DNA of 43,804 bases, from the NCBI GenBank assembly GCA_012517855.1, contig JAAYUD010000065.1, positions 1 through 43,804 on the forward strand, given 5' to 3'. This document shows positions 7,640-16,093 of the stretch, in pieces (position 1 is the stretch's first letter; the number at the start of each line of letters is the position of its first letter). Below the pieces are notes generated by a model. That model did not search any database, was not told where the DNA came from, and worked only from the letters and a program-made list of their open reading frames with translations. The translations under genes were made by a program, and so were the position numbers. Source of the stretch: Bacteroidales bacterium. GTDB taxonomy: Bacteria; Bacteroidota; Bacteroidia; Bacteroidales; Bacteroidaceae.

Positions 7640-8812
7640 ATGTATAAGCATTATTTATTATTAATGGCTTTGATTGTAGGAACAGGTGTTGTTCATGCAC
7701 AAAAGCCCCAAAAGTCTTCTTCGAACAGTGAACTTACGATGTTGGTAGGCACATATACCGAAGGTAGTACATCTAAAGGAGTTTATGTTTATCGTTTTAA
7801 TCAAGAAACCGGAAAAGCTGCGATGGTAAGTTCTGTGCAAGCGGGTAATCCGTCTTTTGTAGTAGCAACAGATAATAATAAGTTTGCTTATTCGGTAAGT
7901 GAATATAACGATGGGAGACAAAGTGCTATTGCTTATCGGTTAGATAAATCTAGGGGAAAACTCTCTTTGATTAACTCTCAGACAACTGTTGACGAAAAGA
8001 TTGGAGCGAAAAAAGGTAAGGATGCCCAATCGGATGGGGCAGATCCCTGTTTTATTATGACAAACGGCAAACAAGTAGTAACGGCCAATTATACCGGTGG
8101 CGATATCAGCGTATTCCCTATTGCTAAAGACGGTTCCCTTTGCCGGCAAAGTCAACATTTTTGCTTTAGCGGTAACGAACAAGGAACTGTCTCGCATTTG
8201 CATTGCGTTCGCCTCACTCCTGATGGAAAATATCTTGTGGCTGATGACTTGGGCAATGATTGTATTTATCGTTTCGAGGTGAATAACCGAGCTGATTATC
8301 TCAACAAACAACCTTTTCTTTCGAATGAGCTTATTATATACAAAGGAGAGAAAGGTAGGGGACCTCGCCATATTGTCTTCAGTAAAAATGGCAAATATGC
8401 GTACTTGATTAATGAATTGGGAGATGTGGTCACCACTTTCTCTTATACCGCAGGAAGATTAAAAGAGATTCAAGCGCTTGTTGCATATGATGGCGGTGGA
8501 CATGGCAGTGCCGATATTCATATTAGTCCCAATGGAAAGTTTTTGTATACTTCTCATCGTCTGAAGGATGATGGAGTAAGTATTTTCAAGATAAACCAAA
8601 CAACGGGGATGTTGGCCAAAGTTGGTTACCAACGAACTGGTATTCACCCTCGGAACTTCAATATTACTCCAAATGGTAAATACCTTCTGGTGGCTTGTCG
8701 TGACAGTAATGAGATTGAAGTATTTTCTATTAATAAGAAAAATGGTTTGCTAAGAGATACTTCTCAACGTATTAAAGTAAGTAAACCAGTGTGTATACAG
8801 TTTCTGAAATAA
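7640..8812 (+). CDS. Secreted lactonase-family beta-propeller (6-phosphogluconolactonase-like)
   Basis: Belongs to the YbhE/Pgl-type seven-bladed beta-propeller family, which hydrolyses 6-phosphogluconolactone or related sugar lactones. The start at 7640 gives a signal peptide (MYKHYLLLMALIVGTGVVHA, then Q), so this copy is exported, unlike the cytosolic pentose-phosphate enzyme. Blades recur as PDGKYLVADD, KNGKYAYLINE, PNGKFLYTSHR and PNGKYLLVACR, each with the typical (P/N)xGK(Y/F) turn. LVGTYTEGSTSKGVYVY is the usual family start. Length is 390 residues. It is monocistronic, between a new promoter and a bidirectional terminator. The true substrate is uncertain because periplasmic members need not act on the phosphorylated lactone. 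Confidence 0.85.
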   Translation: MYKHYLLLMALIVGTGVVHAQKPQKSSSNSELTMLVGTYTEGSTSKGVYVYRFNQETGKAAMVSSVQAGNPSFVVATDNNKFAYSVSEYNDGRQSAIAYRLDKSRGKLSLINSQTTVDEKIGAKKGKDAQSDGADPCFIMTNGKQVVTANYTGGDISVFPIAKDGSLCRQSQHFCFSGNEQGTVSHLHCVRLTPDGKYLVADDLGNDCIYRFEVNNRADYLNKQPFLSNELIIYKGEKGRGPRHIVFSKNGKYAYLINELGDVVTTFSYTAGRLKEIQALVAYDGGGHGSADIHISPNGKFLYTSHRLKDDGVSIFKINQTTGMLAKVGYQRTGIHPRNFNITPNGKYLLVACRDSNEIEVFSINKKNGLLRDTSQRIKVSKPVCIQFLK

Positions 8813-8863
8813 AAAAGGCGACGGTCTCATTACTATAAAATGAATGAACCGTCGCTTTTTTTA
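8811..8863. terminator. Bidirectional intrinsic terminator
   Basis: The stem GCGACGGT/ACCGTCGC is flanked by an A-run on the left and a T-run on the right, so it can end transcripts from both sides. It separates the convergent lactonase gene and tpx. Confidence 0.85.
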
Positions 8864-9367
8864 TTAATGCTTAAGTGCTAATAGTGCCGATTGATAATCT
8901 GGTTCTTGTGTAATTTCAGGTACCAGTTCGGAGTAAATTACTTTCTTATCGGGCGAAATAACGACGACCGCACGAGCTAGTAATCCGCTCATCGGACTGT
9001 CGAGAATAAGTACGCCGTAGTCTTTTCCAAAAGTGGAACTAAAATGGAAATCGGACAAAGCGGTCACATTCCTGATTCCTTCAACGGAACAAAAACGACT
9101 TTGGGCGAAAGGTAAGTCTTTTGAAATACAGAGAACGGTCGTATCTTTCATCTCAGAAGCCATTTGGTTGAACTTTCTGACAGACGCCGAACAAACAGAT
9201 GTATCGATACTCGGGAATATGTTCAATAACAAATATTTTCCACTTCCGTCGTTTAAATTGTATTTGCTTAAATCTCCTTTTGTTAAAGTAAAATTTGGAG
9301 CCAATGAGCCTTTTTGAATAAATTCTCCAAAGAGCTCTACATCATTTCCTTTTAATGCTGTTTTCAT
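8864..9367 (-). CDS. tpx: Thiol peroxidase Tpx (atypical 2-Cys peroxiredoxin)
   Basis: Reduces H2O2 and organic peroxides using thioredoxin. The peroxidatic Cys is C59 in PSIDTSVCSASV and the resolving Cys is C93 in RFCSVEG, matching the spacing of E. coli Tpx (C61/C95). With the start at 9367 the protein has 167 residues, the normal size, and begins MKTALKGNDVELFG as family members do. An in-frame ATG at 9436 would add 23 atypical residues and overlap the upstream gene, so it is rejected. It lies 61 nt after the ferritin-like/VIT gene, which fits a peroxide and iron stress grouping. A small hairpin (TTCTTG/CAAGAA) in the gap may modulate read-through. Confidence 0.93.
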   Translation of the reverse strand: MKTALKGNDVELFGEFIQKGSLAPNFTLTKGDLSKYNLNDGSGKYLLLNIFPSIDTSVCSASVRKFNQMASEMKDTTVLCISKDLPFAQSRFCSVEGIRNVTALSDFHFSSTFGKDYGVLILDSPMSGLLARAVVVISPDKKVIYSELVPEITQEPDYQSALLALKH

Positions 9368-9428
9368 AATGCTTTTTTTTAAAAATTGATGGTTAAATAT
9401 AATATTCTTGATTCTACCAAGAACAAGT

Positions 9429-10286
9429 TTAGACATTTATTCCGGTAAATATTTTAAGTAGGTATCCTAGAGAGAAGCTAATGGCTGCGATAGAAAAACT
9501 GATAATAGCCATTTCGGCAAATCGTTTGTGAAAAGATTTATCACAAACGACTGCATAATAAAAATTAAATAGGGCTATGATAAGTATTGCTATAGTCAAT
9601 GTCAGGATTAGTGCATAGATAGGAGTAGCGATAAAGGCAAAAGGTGAAATCAGGGCTATAACGGTGATAATGAATGCTAAGCCCGTATAGACGGCTGAGG
9701 TAACAGCTTGTGACATGCTGTTGCCTTCTGTCTTGTTCGACAAATACTCTGAGGCACCCATGCTTAAGGCTCCCGCAATGGCTGTAATGCTGGCTGTTAG
9801 AGCTATTAATTTGGAGTTACTCAATGCCAATGTGAAACCGGCAAGAGCCCCCGTAAATTCTACCAAAGCATCGTTAAGTCCAAGAACAATGGAGCCTATA
9901 TATTTAAGGCGGCTTTCGTTGACTAATCTGATAAGTTGATCTTCGTGCTCATCTTCTTCCTTTGAAAAGCTCATGAGCTCTGGATATTGTTTATAAATAT
10001 TTGAAGTGAGTTTCTCATTCCGTTCTAACATCTTGAGAACAAAAGTAAGACCAAATATCCATGCAGTGAATCGATAAAGTAGTACTTTCTTTTTGTTGGG
10101 CAAGATGTCTAAGTCGGTATACTTTTTAATATAAGCGGCATGGTTGAGTTCTACATGAGCCATTTCAACAAGAATTCTCCCATTCTCCGCATCTTTGGCT
10201 CTTTTGCCCAAGCTCAGATATATATCATATCCATCCATTTCCTCTTGTTGAAACTTCTGAAATTGTTTTCTTGTTTTACTGTCCAT
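9429..10286 (-). CDS. Ferritin-like domain fused to VIT1/CCC1 membrane transporter
   Basis: The N-terminal ~125 residues are a rubrerythrin/ferritin-like helical domain with EMAHVELNH and EEDEHEDQ metal-ligand motifs. The C-terminal ~160 residues are a VIT1/CCC1-type domain: GLNDALVEFTGALAGF, GALSMGASEYLS and about five membrane helices. Such fusions, known in other bacteria as MbfA-like proteins, export or sequester Fe(II) or Mn(II) and protect against peroxide. Here the inferred role is iron export across the inner membrane. It follows aguB by 17 nt, so co-transcription is likely, and tpx follows. Length is 285 residues. The metal is not determined by the sequence. Confidence 0.88.
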   Translation of the reverse strand: MDSKTRKQFQKFQQEEMDGYDIYLSLGKRAKDAENGRILVEMAHVELNHAAYIKKYTDLDILPNKKKVLLYRFTAWIFGLTFVLKMLERNEKLTSNIYKQYPELMSFSKEEDEHEDQLIRLVNESRLKYIGSIVLGLNDALVEFTGALAGFTLALSNSKLIALTASITAIAGALSMGASEYLSNKTEGNSMSQAVTSAVYTGLAFIITVIALISPFAFIATPIYALILTLTIAILIIALFNFYYAVVCDKSFHKRFAEMAIISFSIAAISFSLGYLLKIFTGINV

Positions 10287-10303
10287 CTCTTTAATATGTA
10301 TTA

Positions 10304-11188
10304 TTATTGTGCAAATCTTTTAAGTATATCTGCATATTCGTCTATTCGCCGGTCACGTAAAAAAGGCCACCAGCGTCGAACTTTTTCAGAACGGTCAAGG
10401 TCTACTTCGGTGACTATCGTTTCATTCTCTTCATTACCTGCATGAACTAAAAGTTCGCCTTGCGGTCCGGCAATGAAACTATTACCCCAGAATTGTATGC
10501 CTTCTGTCGAATCGGGGTATGTGCCTTCCCACCCTACGCGATTGACAGAAACAACCGGTATACCGTTTGCAACAGCATGTGACCGTTGTATAGTTATCCA
10601 TGCTTGAGTTTGCCTTTGTTGTTCTTCGGGAGTGTCGTGATTGTCCCATCCTATTGCGGTGGGATAGATAAGTATATCTGCTCCTTTTAGGGCCATAATT
10701 CGTGCTGCTTCGGGATACCATTGATCCCAGCAAACCATAACACCCAATCGGCCAATAGAAGTATTGATGGGCTCGAAACCTATATCTCCGGGTGTAAAAT
10801 AGAACTTCTCGTAGTAGGCCGGATCATCGGGTATGTGCATTTTGCGATATTTGCCTGCGATATCTCCGTTACTCTCGAAAACGACAGCCGTATTGTGATA
10901 GAGCCCGGGAGCACGTTTTTCAAACAGCGACGTTACCAGTACGATACCACATTCGGCAGCTAGTTTCGAGTAATAATCGCACGCATTGCCAGGTATTGGT
11001 TCTGCCAAATCAAAGTAATCGGGATTCTCCGTTTGGCAAAAGTAAAGGGTGTCGTGAAGTTCTTGCAAAACAACTAAGTCTGCTCCTTCTCGTGCACATT
11101 TTCTTATCTCTTCTGCAAGTCGGTTGCAATTTTCTTTCTTGCTTTCGACGTTGTGCTGTTGGATAATACCTATTTTAATTTTTTTCAT
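10304..11188 (-). CDS. aguB: N-carbamoylputrescine amidohydrolase
   Basis: Hydrolyses N-carbamoylputrescine to putrescine, CO2 and ammonia, the second step of the agmatine route to polyamines. It is a nitrilase-superfamily enzyme with catalytic triad E43 (LQELHDTLYF), K116 (YRKMHIPDDP) and C153 (VMVCWDQWYPEAAR). The start at 11188 gives 294 residues, the normal size, and its ATG overlaps the aguA stop as ATGA. A longer frame from 11224 lies inside aguA and is not used. Adjacency to agmatine deiminase makes the substrate assignment strong. Confidence 0.95.
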   Translation of the reverse strand: MKKIKIGIIQQHNVESKKENCNRLAEEIRKCAREGADLVVLQELHDTLYFCQTENPDYFDLAEPIPGNACDYYSKLAAECGIVLVTSLFEKRAPGLYHNTAVVFESNGDIAGKYRKMHIPDDPAYYEKFYFTPGDIGFEPINTSIGRLGVMVCWDQWYPEAARIMALKGADILIYPTAIGWDNHDTPEEQQRQTQAWITIQRSHAVANGIPVVSVNRVGWEGTYPDSTEGIQFWGNSFIAGPQGELLVHAGNEENETIVTEVDLDRSEKVRRWWPFLRDRRIDEYADILKRFAQ

Positions 11189-12219
11189 AACAAAACTCCT
11201 TTTGGAAATTGCATCGTCACACAATGTAACGAGCCATGTTGTTTAATTAATGCCCGACAATCTATTCCATAAATATCATAGTGCGGGAAAGCTTCTTGTA
11301 ATATGCAACGTGCTTTCTCGTCATTATCTGGTTGATGATAGGTCGGGTAAAGAACTGCACCGTTGATGACAAGAAAGTTGGCGTATGTCGCTGGTAGTCT
11401 AAGACCTTCCATATAGATGGGAGAAGGCAAGGGTAGAGGTAGTAGTCGATACGTTCCACCTTCTGCCGTTTTGAATGCCTTGAGCTCTTGTTCCATCAAG
11501 TACAATTCTTCGTAATGCTCATCTTGTTTGTCATTACATTGAACATAAGCAATTGTATCATTCAAACAAAAACGTGCTAGAGTGTCAATATGTCCGTCAG
11601 TATCATCTCCTTCCAAATAACCGTGATGCAACCAAAGAACTTTCTTAAGATGGAGGGTAGAGATTAAATATTTTTCAATATCTTCTTTGTCCATTTCTGC
11701 ATTCCTATTGGGCGAAAGCAAACAATCTTCGGTGGTAAGCAATGTGCCTTTTCCATCACTTTCAATACTTCCTCCTTCAAGAATAAAACCTCTTTTATTG
11801 ACATATTTTCCATGAAGTAATCCCGATAAGCAGGTCTTTCGAGCAATTAAGTTATCTAAATCGGCAGGGAATTTCAGCCCCCACCCATTGAACATGAAAT
11901 CTAGTAAGTGTGTCTCATCTCTTTCTATTAACGAAATAGCTCCGTGATCTCTAGCCCATGTGTCGTTGGTAGGGCATTCCATAAAACGAACTCGATCCAT
12001 ATCCAGTCCCGCGGCTTCCAATTGCTTTCGGGGTTCTTCTATCCGTGGAGCTACAATAAGTAGATTTTCTCGTTCTGCAATATGTTGTGCAATTTTTAAA
12101 AAGCATTCCTGTACTTCTGTCAACATCCTTTTCCAATCGGTGCCGGCATGAGGCCATGTAAGTTGTACGCCACTTTGTTCATACCATTCGGCGGGTAAGA
12201 AGGTTGTCATTTTATCCAT
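11185..12219 (-). CDS. aguA: Agmatine deiminase
   Basis: Converts agmatine to N-carbamoylputrescine and ammonia. It is a guanidino-group-modifying enzyme of the PPADI family. Visible motifs are PAEWYEQSGVQLTWPH at the N-terminus, WARDHGAIS, a GGSIESDGKG loop, HGYLEGDDTDGHIDTLARF with the catalytic His/Asp, and the nucleophile C333 in GSLHCVTMQFP. Length is 344 residues, about 20 fewer than some relatives but with all catalytic elements. It starts the aguA-aguB(-VIT) unit with its own TATCTTTG element. The source of agmatine, arginine decarboxylase, is not in the window. Confidence 0.95.
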   Translation of the reverse strand: MDKMTTFLPAEWYEQSGVQLTWPHAGTDWKRMLTEVQECFLKIAQHIAERENLLIVAPRIEEPRKQLEAAGLDMDRVRFMECPTNDTWARDHGAISLIERDETHLLDFMFNGWGLKFPADLDNLIARKTCLSGLLHGKYVNKRGFILEGGSIESDGKGTLLTTEDCLLSPNRNAEMDKEDIEKYLISTLHLKKVLWLHHGYLEGDDTDGHIDTLARFCLNDTIAYVQCNDKQDEHYEELYLMEQELKAFKTAEGGTYRLLPLPLPSPIYMEGLRLPATYANFLVINGAVLYPTYHQPDNDEKARCILQEAFPHYDIYGIDCRALIKQHGSLHCVTMQFPKGVLL

Positions 12220-12247
12220 ATAAGAAAGTTTTAATCAATAACGAAAT

Positions 12248-12255
12248 CAAAGATA
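12248..12255 (-). promoter_or_regulatory. Predicted -7 element for aguA
   Basis: Minus-strand TATCTTTG lies 28 nt before the aguA ATG. No clear TTTG is seen in the -33 position. Confidence 0.55.
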
Positions 12256-12307
12256 CAGATAAAAACCGAAATGTATTTAAGTAATGTGGTAAAAAATGAG
12301 TCCCTTT

Positions 12308-12652
12308 TTATTTAAATACACCATTGATGGCTCCTTTAACCGTTTCGGCTTCTTTAGTAAGAGTGCCTCCTAATTTTTTTAAAGAATATTGTTTGATATA
12401 GCGTACTTTTAGTTCGTTATATTTTTTGTATTCGGAGTTGTTTAATGTCTTTTTGTACTTTTTTTTGAACTCTATTCGAAATGATTTGTATAAGGTATTA
12501 AGGGAATCCCACTTGTCTGCAGGAATCGTTTTAGTCTTTTCAACGCTTACGACAAACGATTGGAAGCGCGCAATGTATTGGCTGTTGTCACTTTGAGCGT
12601 AAATGACTGTGGTGAAAAATAGGAGGATAAAAAGGTAAGTAATTTTTTTCAT
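12308..12652 (-). CDS. Small secreted protein, DUF6565-like
   Basis: A 114-residue protein with a clear signal peptide (MKKITYLFILLFFTTVIYAQ) and a highly charged, Lys-rich helical mature part containing SEYKKYNELKVRYIKQY and a KGAINGVFK end. It resembles small periplasmic Bacteroidetes proteins grouped as DUF6565; that name is from memory and unchecked. It follows the acyltransferase gene by 12 nt and is therefore likely the last gene of the ligase-acyltransferase unit. The function is unknown; a periplasmic chaperone or lipid-linked helper is a guess from context. Confidence 0.7.
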   Translation of the reverse strand: MKKITYLFILLFFTTVIYAQSDNSQYIARFQSFVVSVEKTKTIPADKWDSLNTLYKSFRIEFKKKYKKTLNNSEYKKYNELKVRYIKQYSLKKLGGTLTKEAETVKGAINGVFK

Positions 12653-12664
12653 TTTCTAGTCTTT

Positions 12665-13834
12665 TTAGTGGTTTGTAAAGTGGTCTAATATTAATTCATT
12701 GTTGGTAAGTACTTTGCCAATCGGATTGGCATAAATACCTAAGAATATTTTTTTTAATCTATCCAGTTCTGATACGTGGTATTCTTCGAGATGACTCATA
12801 TTGTGGAGAAAGGACTCTTTTTGTTCAATTGAATATTTGTTGTTGAAATGATTCGATTTATTGAGTAAGTCGTAAGCAATGAAATTGTTAGCGGTAAGAT
12901 GATAATGCGAGAGTATGCGTCGGTCAATAAGTGTTGCTACTCGCTTATGGAACTCGGAGTCTGTACAATCCCGTATTTCATAGAGATCTTTTTCTGTTAT
13001 AGGTTCACATATAGAGAAGTGCACACATCCCTTTGACTGAAATATACCGGTAAGGATACTATTTAGATCTTCTCCTTGTCTTTTGGTGTATTTTGTTTTA
13101 TTGCTTTTGTATAGCTCAACGGCTTTAAGCGTATCACAGGGTTCCCATTCGTAAGAGACAGCAACAGGTACAATATTTAGTGCAGTAAGTGAAGTCACTT
13201 TATCTTTTGGGCTACTCATACAAAACATCTTGATGATTCCTTTATCAGTAGAGTCATTGCCATCTTTGGTCCGCCCGTTACGTTGAGCTATCCAAACGGA
13301 CTGATTTTTTTCGGTTAAAGCATAGCGAATATATTGAGATAAAAGTAGTGAGCTTTTGTAAAAATAGTGCATGCTTCCTTCGCGTTCAACTTTAAACATT
13401 TTGTTTGATTTCCCGATGTCAATAATGAGTGGAGTACACATTAGGTTTGCACCGAAAGTTATTTCGGTCGTGTCGTGTCCATTTTTGAAAAGAATATACT
13501 GTAACAAGCTTGAGTCAAGTACAATATCGCGATGATTGGATATGAACAAATAGCGTCGGTTACTATCGATCAATTTGATGCCGTCGTATGAAAAATTGGA
13601 GATACTCCTGGCTAAGACTTGTTCATTAAAAGATTTCATTACTTCGAACTGAAATTCAGAGATTGTTGTAATGTCATGAAGCATCGATCGGACTTCTTCG
13701 ATAGGGCGTTGTGGATAAACATAAGATGAAAGCAACGGGAATAGATGATTTTCGGCTATGCGCTGCATGGCCGGTGGAATTTCTACATCGTAAAAAGGGC
13801 GAATATCGTCGAATTGAGGGCTATTTATTTTCAT
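12665..13834 (-). CDS. 1-acylglycerol-3-phosphate acyltransferase-family protein
   Basis: PlsC-superfamily acyltransferase with the HX4D catalytic motif in ISNHRDIVLDSSLL and IAQRNGRTKDG in the position of the FPEGTRS block. With the start at 13834 it has 389 residues and begins MKINSPQFDDIRPFYDVEIP, longer than housekeeping PlsC because of an N-terminal helical region and a C-terminal extension. The start codon lies within the last 14 nt of the upstream ligase gene, so the two are translationally coupled. Coupling to an adenylate-forming ligase suggests transfer of a specially activated acyl or aryl group to a lipid. No membrane helices are obvious. The substrate is unknown. Confidence 0.8.
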   Translation of the reverse strand: MKINSPQFDDIRPFYDVEIPPAMQRIAENHLFPLLSSYVYPQRPIEEVRSMLHDITTISEFQFEVMKSFNEQVLARSISNFSYDGIKLIDSNRRYLFISNHRDIVLDSSLLQYILFKNGHDTTEITFGANLMCTPLIIDIGKSNKMFKVEREGSMHYFYKSSLLLSQYIRYALTEKNQSVWIAQRNGRTKDGNDSTDKGIIKMFCMSSPKDKVTSLTALNIVPVAVSYEWEPCDTLKAVELYKSNKTKYTKRQGEDLNSILTGIFQSKGCVHFSICEPITEKDLYEIRDCTDSEFHKRVATLIDRRILSHYHLTANNFIAYDLLNKSNHFNNKYSIEQKESFLHNMSHLEEYHVSELDRLKKIFLGIYANPIGKVLTNNELILDHFTNH

Positions 13835-15128
13835 ATTTTTTCCTGTTGTCAATAAACTTGATCGGTTTACGGCTTTTTGCGGGGAAACTAATTCTTTGTA
13901 TTTCTTCTGGGGGTAATATTTCGATAGATGGAGCAACACGTATTCTGGAACGGAAACGATCTTTTAGATCTTTAGTGGCATCGAATTTTGGTTTGTATTT
14001 TAATCCTAGTTTGACTATTACTTCATCGGTTCCGGTATCGCTGTTTTGAACTGTGATGATATAATTTTCGACATAATCCGTATTATCAAGCACATCGTTG
14101 ATAGCAGGCGGATAGAGCGTTGTGCCTTTTAGTTTTATCATATTATTTTTCCGCCCGACTAGTGGTGTAAGACGGAACGAATTTCTACCGCATTCACATT
14201 GTTCTGTTCGTTTGGCAGCCATGTCGCCTGTACGGAAACGTAATAGAGGCGTACCTTCTACTCCGAGTGTCGTAATAACAATTTCACCTGTTTCTCCGTC
14301 GGGTACCGGCAGATCGTCTTCACCGATAATTTCTACAATAATCAGTTCCGGGTGAACATGCCCACCATGGGCATAAGGACATTCGGAAAATGTAGCCCCC
14401 ATTTCAGTTGAAGAATATGTTGCAAAAAGCTGCACATCCCATTTTTCTTTGATACGTTTACCTAGAAGGTTGAGGTTGAAATCTTGATCACGTAGTCCTT
14501 CACCAATTCCGATGATCCGTTTTACACTACTATCTTTGTAGTTTATACCATGGTCTTCGGCATATTGGATAAGGCGTAGAATGAATGATGGGACACACAT
14601 GATAGTATCGGGATGAATTCTTTTAATTGTATCCCATTGAAGTTCCGGTATCCCATTACCTACTCGGATAATACTTGCACCCAATTTGCGAATACCAAGA
14701 AAGTAGGCTAATCCGGCCATGAAACGTTTATCAATGGTAGTCATCAATTGTAGAATATTACCTGGTTTCAATCCGGCACATCGGAAAGATTTCTCTTCAT
14801 TGAACGCTAGTCTATCCAGATCGCTGTCGGTACAAGCAAAAGTAACCGGATCTCCCAATGTACCTGAAGTGGTGATATAGTCGATGATTTTATTTTTGGG
14901 ACAACATAGAAAATCTTCGTTGAATAACTGCAAATCTTTTTTTTCGGTGAATGGAATTTTTATTAAATCTTCGAGATTAACAATTTTCTCAATGTCAATT
15001 TCGTATGTGCTAAACATCCGTTGGTAATAGGGGGAATGTTCTTTTAGATAACGCAAAGCTTTATGGAGCAGATCTTCCTGAAATATTTTAATTTCGTCAA
15101 TTGATTGAAATTCTATATCGTATTCCAT
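13821..15128 (-). CDS. PaaK-like adenylate-forming CoA/ACP ligase
   Basis: Member of the phenylacetate-CoA ligase/coenzyme F390 synthetase branch of ANL enzymes, which activate carboxylates as acyl-AMP. Motifs are the ATP loop TTSGTLGDPVTF, YSSTEMGATFSECPYA, the TPLLRFRTGDMA hinge region and the C-terminal PaaK domain. The preferred start is 15128 or the adjacent ATG at 15131; upstream codons would precede the TATCTTTG element at 15159-15152. Length is about 435 residues. It lies just downstream of the polyene cluster but has its own promoter and is coupled to the acyltransferase. It is a candidate for activating an aryl starter acid or a free fatty acid, but a separate lipid role is equally possible. 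Confidence 0.85.
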   Translation of the reverse strand: MEYDIEFQSIDEIKIFQEDLLHKALRYLKEHSPYYQRMFSTYEIDIEKIVNLEDLIKIPFTEKKDLQLFNEDFLCCPKNKIIDYITTSGTLGDPVTFACTDSDLDRLAFNEEKSFRCAGLKPGNILQLMTTIDKRFMAGLAYFLGIRKLGASIIRVGNGIPELQWDTIKRIHPDTIMCVPSFILRLIQYAEDHGINYKDSSVKRIIGIGEGLRDQDFNLNLLGKRIKEKWDVQLFATYSSTEMGATFSECPYAHGGHVHPELIIVEIIGEDDLPVPDGETGEIVITTLGVEGTPLLRFRTGDMAAKRTEQCECGRNSFRLTPLVGRKNNMIKLKGTTLYPPAINDVLDNTDYVENYIITVQNSDTGTDEVIVKLGLKYKPKFDATKDLKDRFRSRIRVAPSIEILPPEEIQRISFPAKSRKPIKFIDNRKKYENK

Positions 15129-15151
15129 CATTAGTAATTTTGTATTAAGCA

Positions 15152-15159
15152 CAAAGATA
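15152..15159 (-). promoter_or_regulatory. Predicted -7 element for the ligase operon
   Basis: Minus-strand TATCTTTG lies 21-31 nt before the two possible ligase start codons, directly after the end of the polyene operon. It implies separate expression of the three genes at 12308-15128. The -33 region is AT-rich without a clear TTTG. Confidence 0.6.
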
Positions 15160-15172
15160 GTCAAAAAGCTTC

Positions 15173-16093
15173 TTATCCATCTATCTTTTTTATCCAATTA
15201 ACAAATTCCTTTTTCCAAGAGATTGCTTCGGTAAATGGTTTCGGATTAGAACCAAAACCATGTCCACCGGTCTTATACTGAATATATAAATGTGGAATAT
15301 GTTTTGCTGTTAAAGCCGAATCGAGTAGTGCGGAATTTTGATATTTTACGATTGGATCGTCAATACAGTTGACTAGAAAAACGGGAGGAAGATTGGGAGT
15401 AATATGCTTTTCTATCGAGAGTGAGTCTCGCATGGTTTTACTATATTTTTTCCATTCACCAAGTAATCCGCGGCGAGAGCGTTTGTGTACAAAACGTTTA
15501 TCCGATAAGGTTACGACAGGATAAATGGCAGCTATAAAGTTTGGGCGTAATGAAACGATAGAATGTACTCCCATTGAGGAAAGAAAATCGACGTGGGCGA
15601 GTTCGGCAGATAACATTGCCAAATGGGCGCCTGCAGAAAATCCCATTATGCCAATCTTGTTGGGATCTATTCCATAATCTGCGGCATGTAGACGTAACCA
15701 GTGAATGGTTTGTTGAACATCTTGGACCATTGCAGGATATTCATTGTGTGGTACTAGTAACCGATAGTGAGTGATAAAGGCTGGTATCCCTGAAGTTCGG
15801 TATTGCAATACAAAAGCGGCAATTCCTTCTTGTTGGAGCCATTTGCCAACAGTGGTTCTTTCATTTTTGTTGTCGAGCCAGCAATAACTGCCTCCTGGGC
15901 ATATAATAACTGCTATACGTTTGCCATTATTGTCTGATGGCAAGTAGGGGGTAAGTGTTACTTGTGAGGATCCCCCTTTTATTCCTTTCCAGATATGGAT
16001 AGGTTCTTGGGACCAGATTCTGGTGCTATAAAATAATATAATGAAAAATGCGAAAAAGCGTAGGCGTAATATGTAAGTAGACTTATATTTCAT
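15173..16093 (-). CDS. Secreted alpha/beta-hydrolase (acetyl-esterase-like)
   Basis: A 306-residue BD-FAE/acetyl-xylan-esterase-like hydrolase. An N-terminal signal or anchor segment (residues ~8-28, ending STRIWSQ) predicts a periplasmic location. Catalytic elements are an oxyanion loop CPGGSY, nucleophile GFSAGAHLA, acid DDPIVKY, and His in KTGGHGFG. It is the last gene of the polyene operon, overlapping the preceding oxidoreductase gene by 11 nt. In context it may trim or transfer an ester on the product or its lipid carrier. By family alone it could deacetylate sugars, but the operon has no polysaccharide genes. Confidence 0.82.
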   Translation of the reverse strand: MKYKSTYILRLRFFAFFIILFYSTRIWSQEPIHIWKGIKGGSSQVTLTPYLPSDNNGKRIAVIICPGGSYCWLDNKNERTTVGKWLQQEGIAAFVLQYRTSGIPAFITHYRLLVPHNEYPAMVQDVQQTIHWLRLHAADYGIDPNKIGIMGFSAGAHLAMLSAELAHVDFLSSMGVHSIVSLRPNFIAAIYPVVTLSDKRFVHKRSRRGLLGEWKKYSKTMRDSLSIEKHITPNLPPVFLVNCIDDPIVKYQNSALLDSALTAKHIPHLYIQYKTGGHGFGSNPKPFTEAISWKKEFVNWIKKIDG

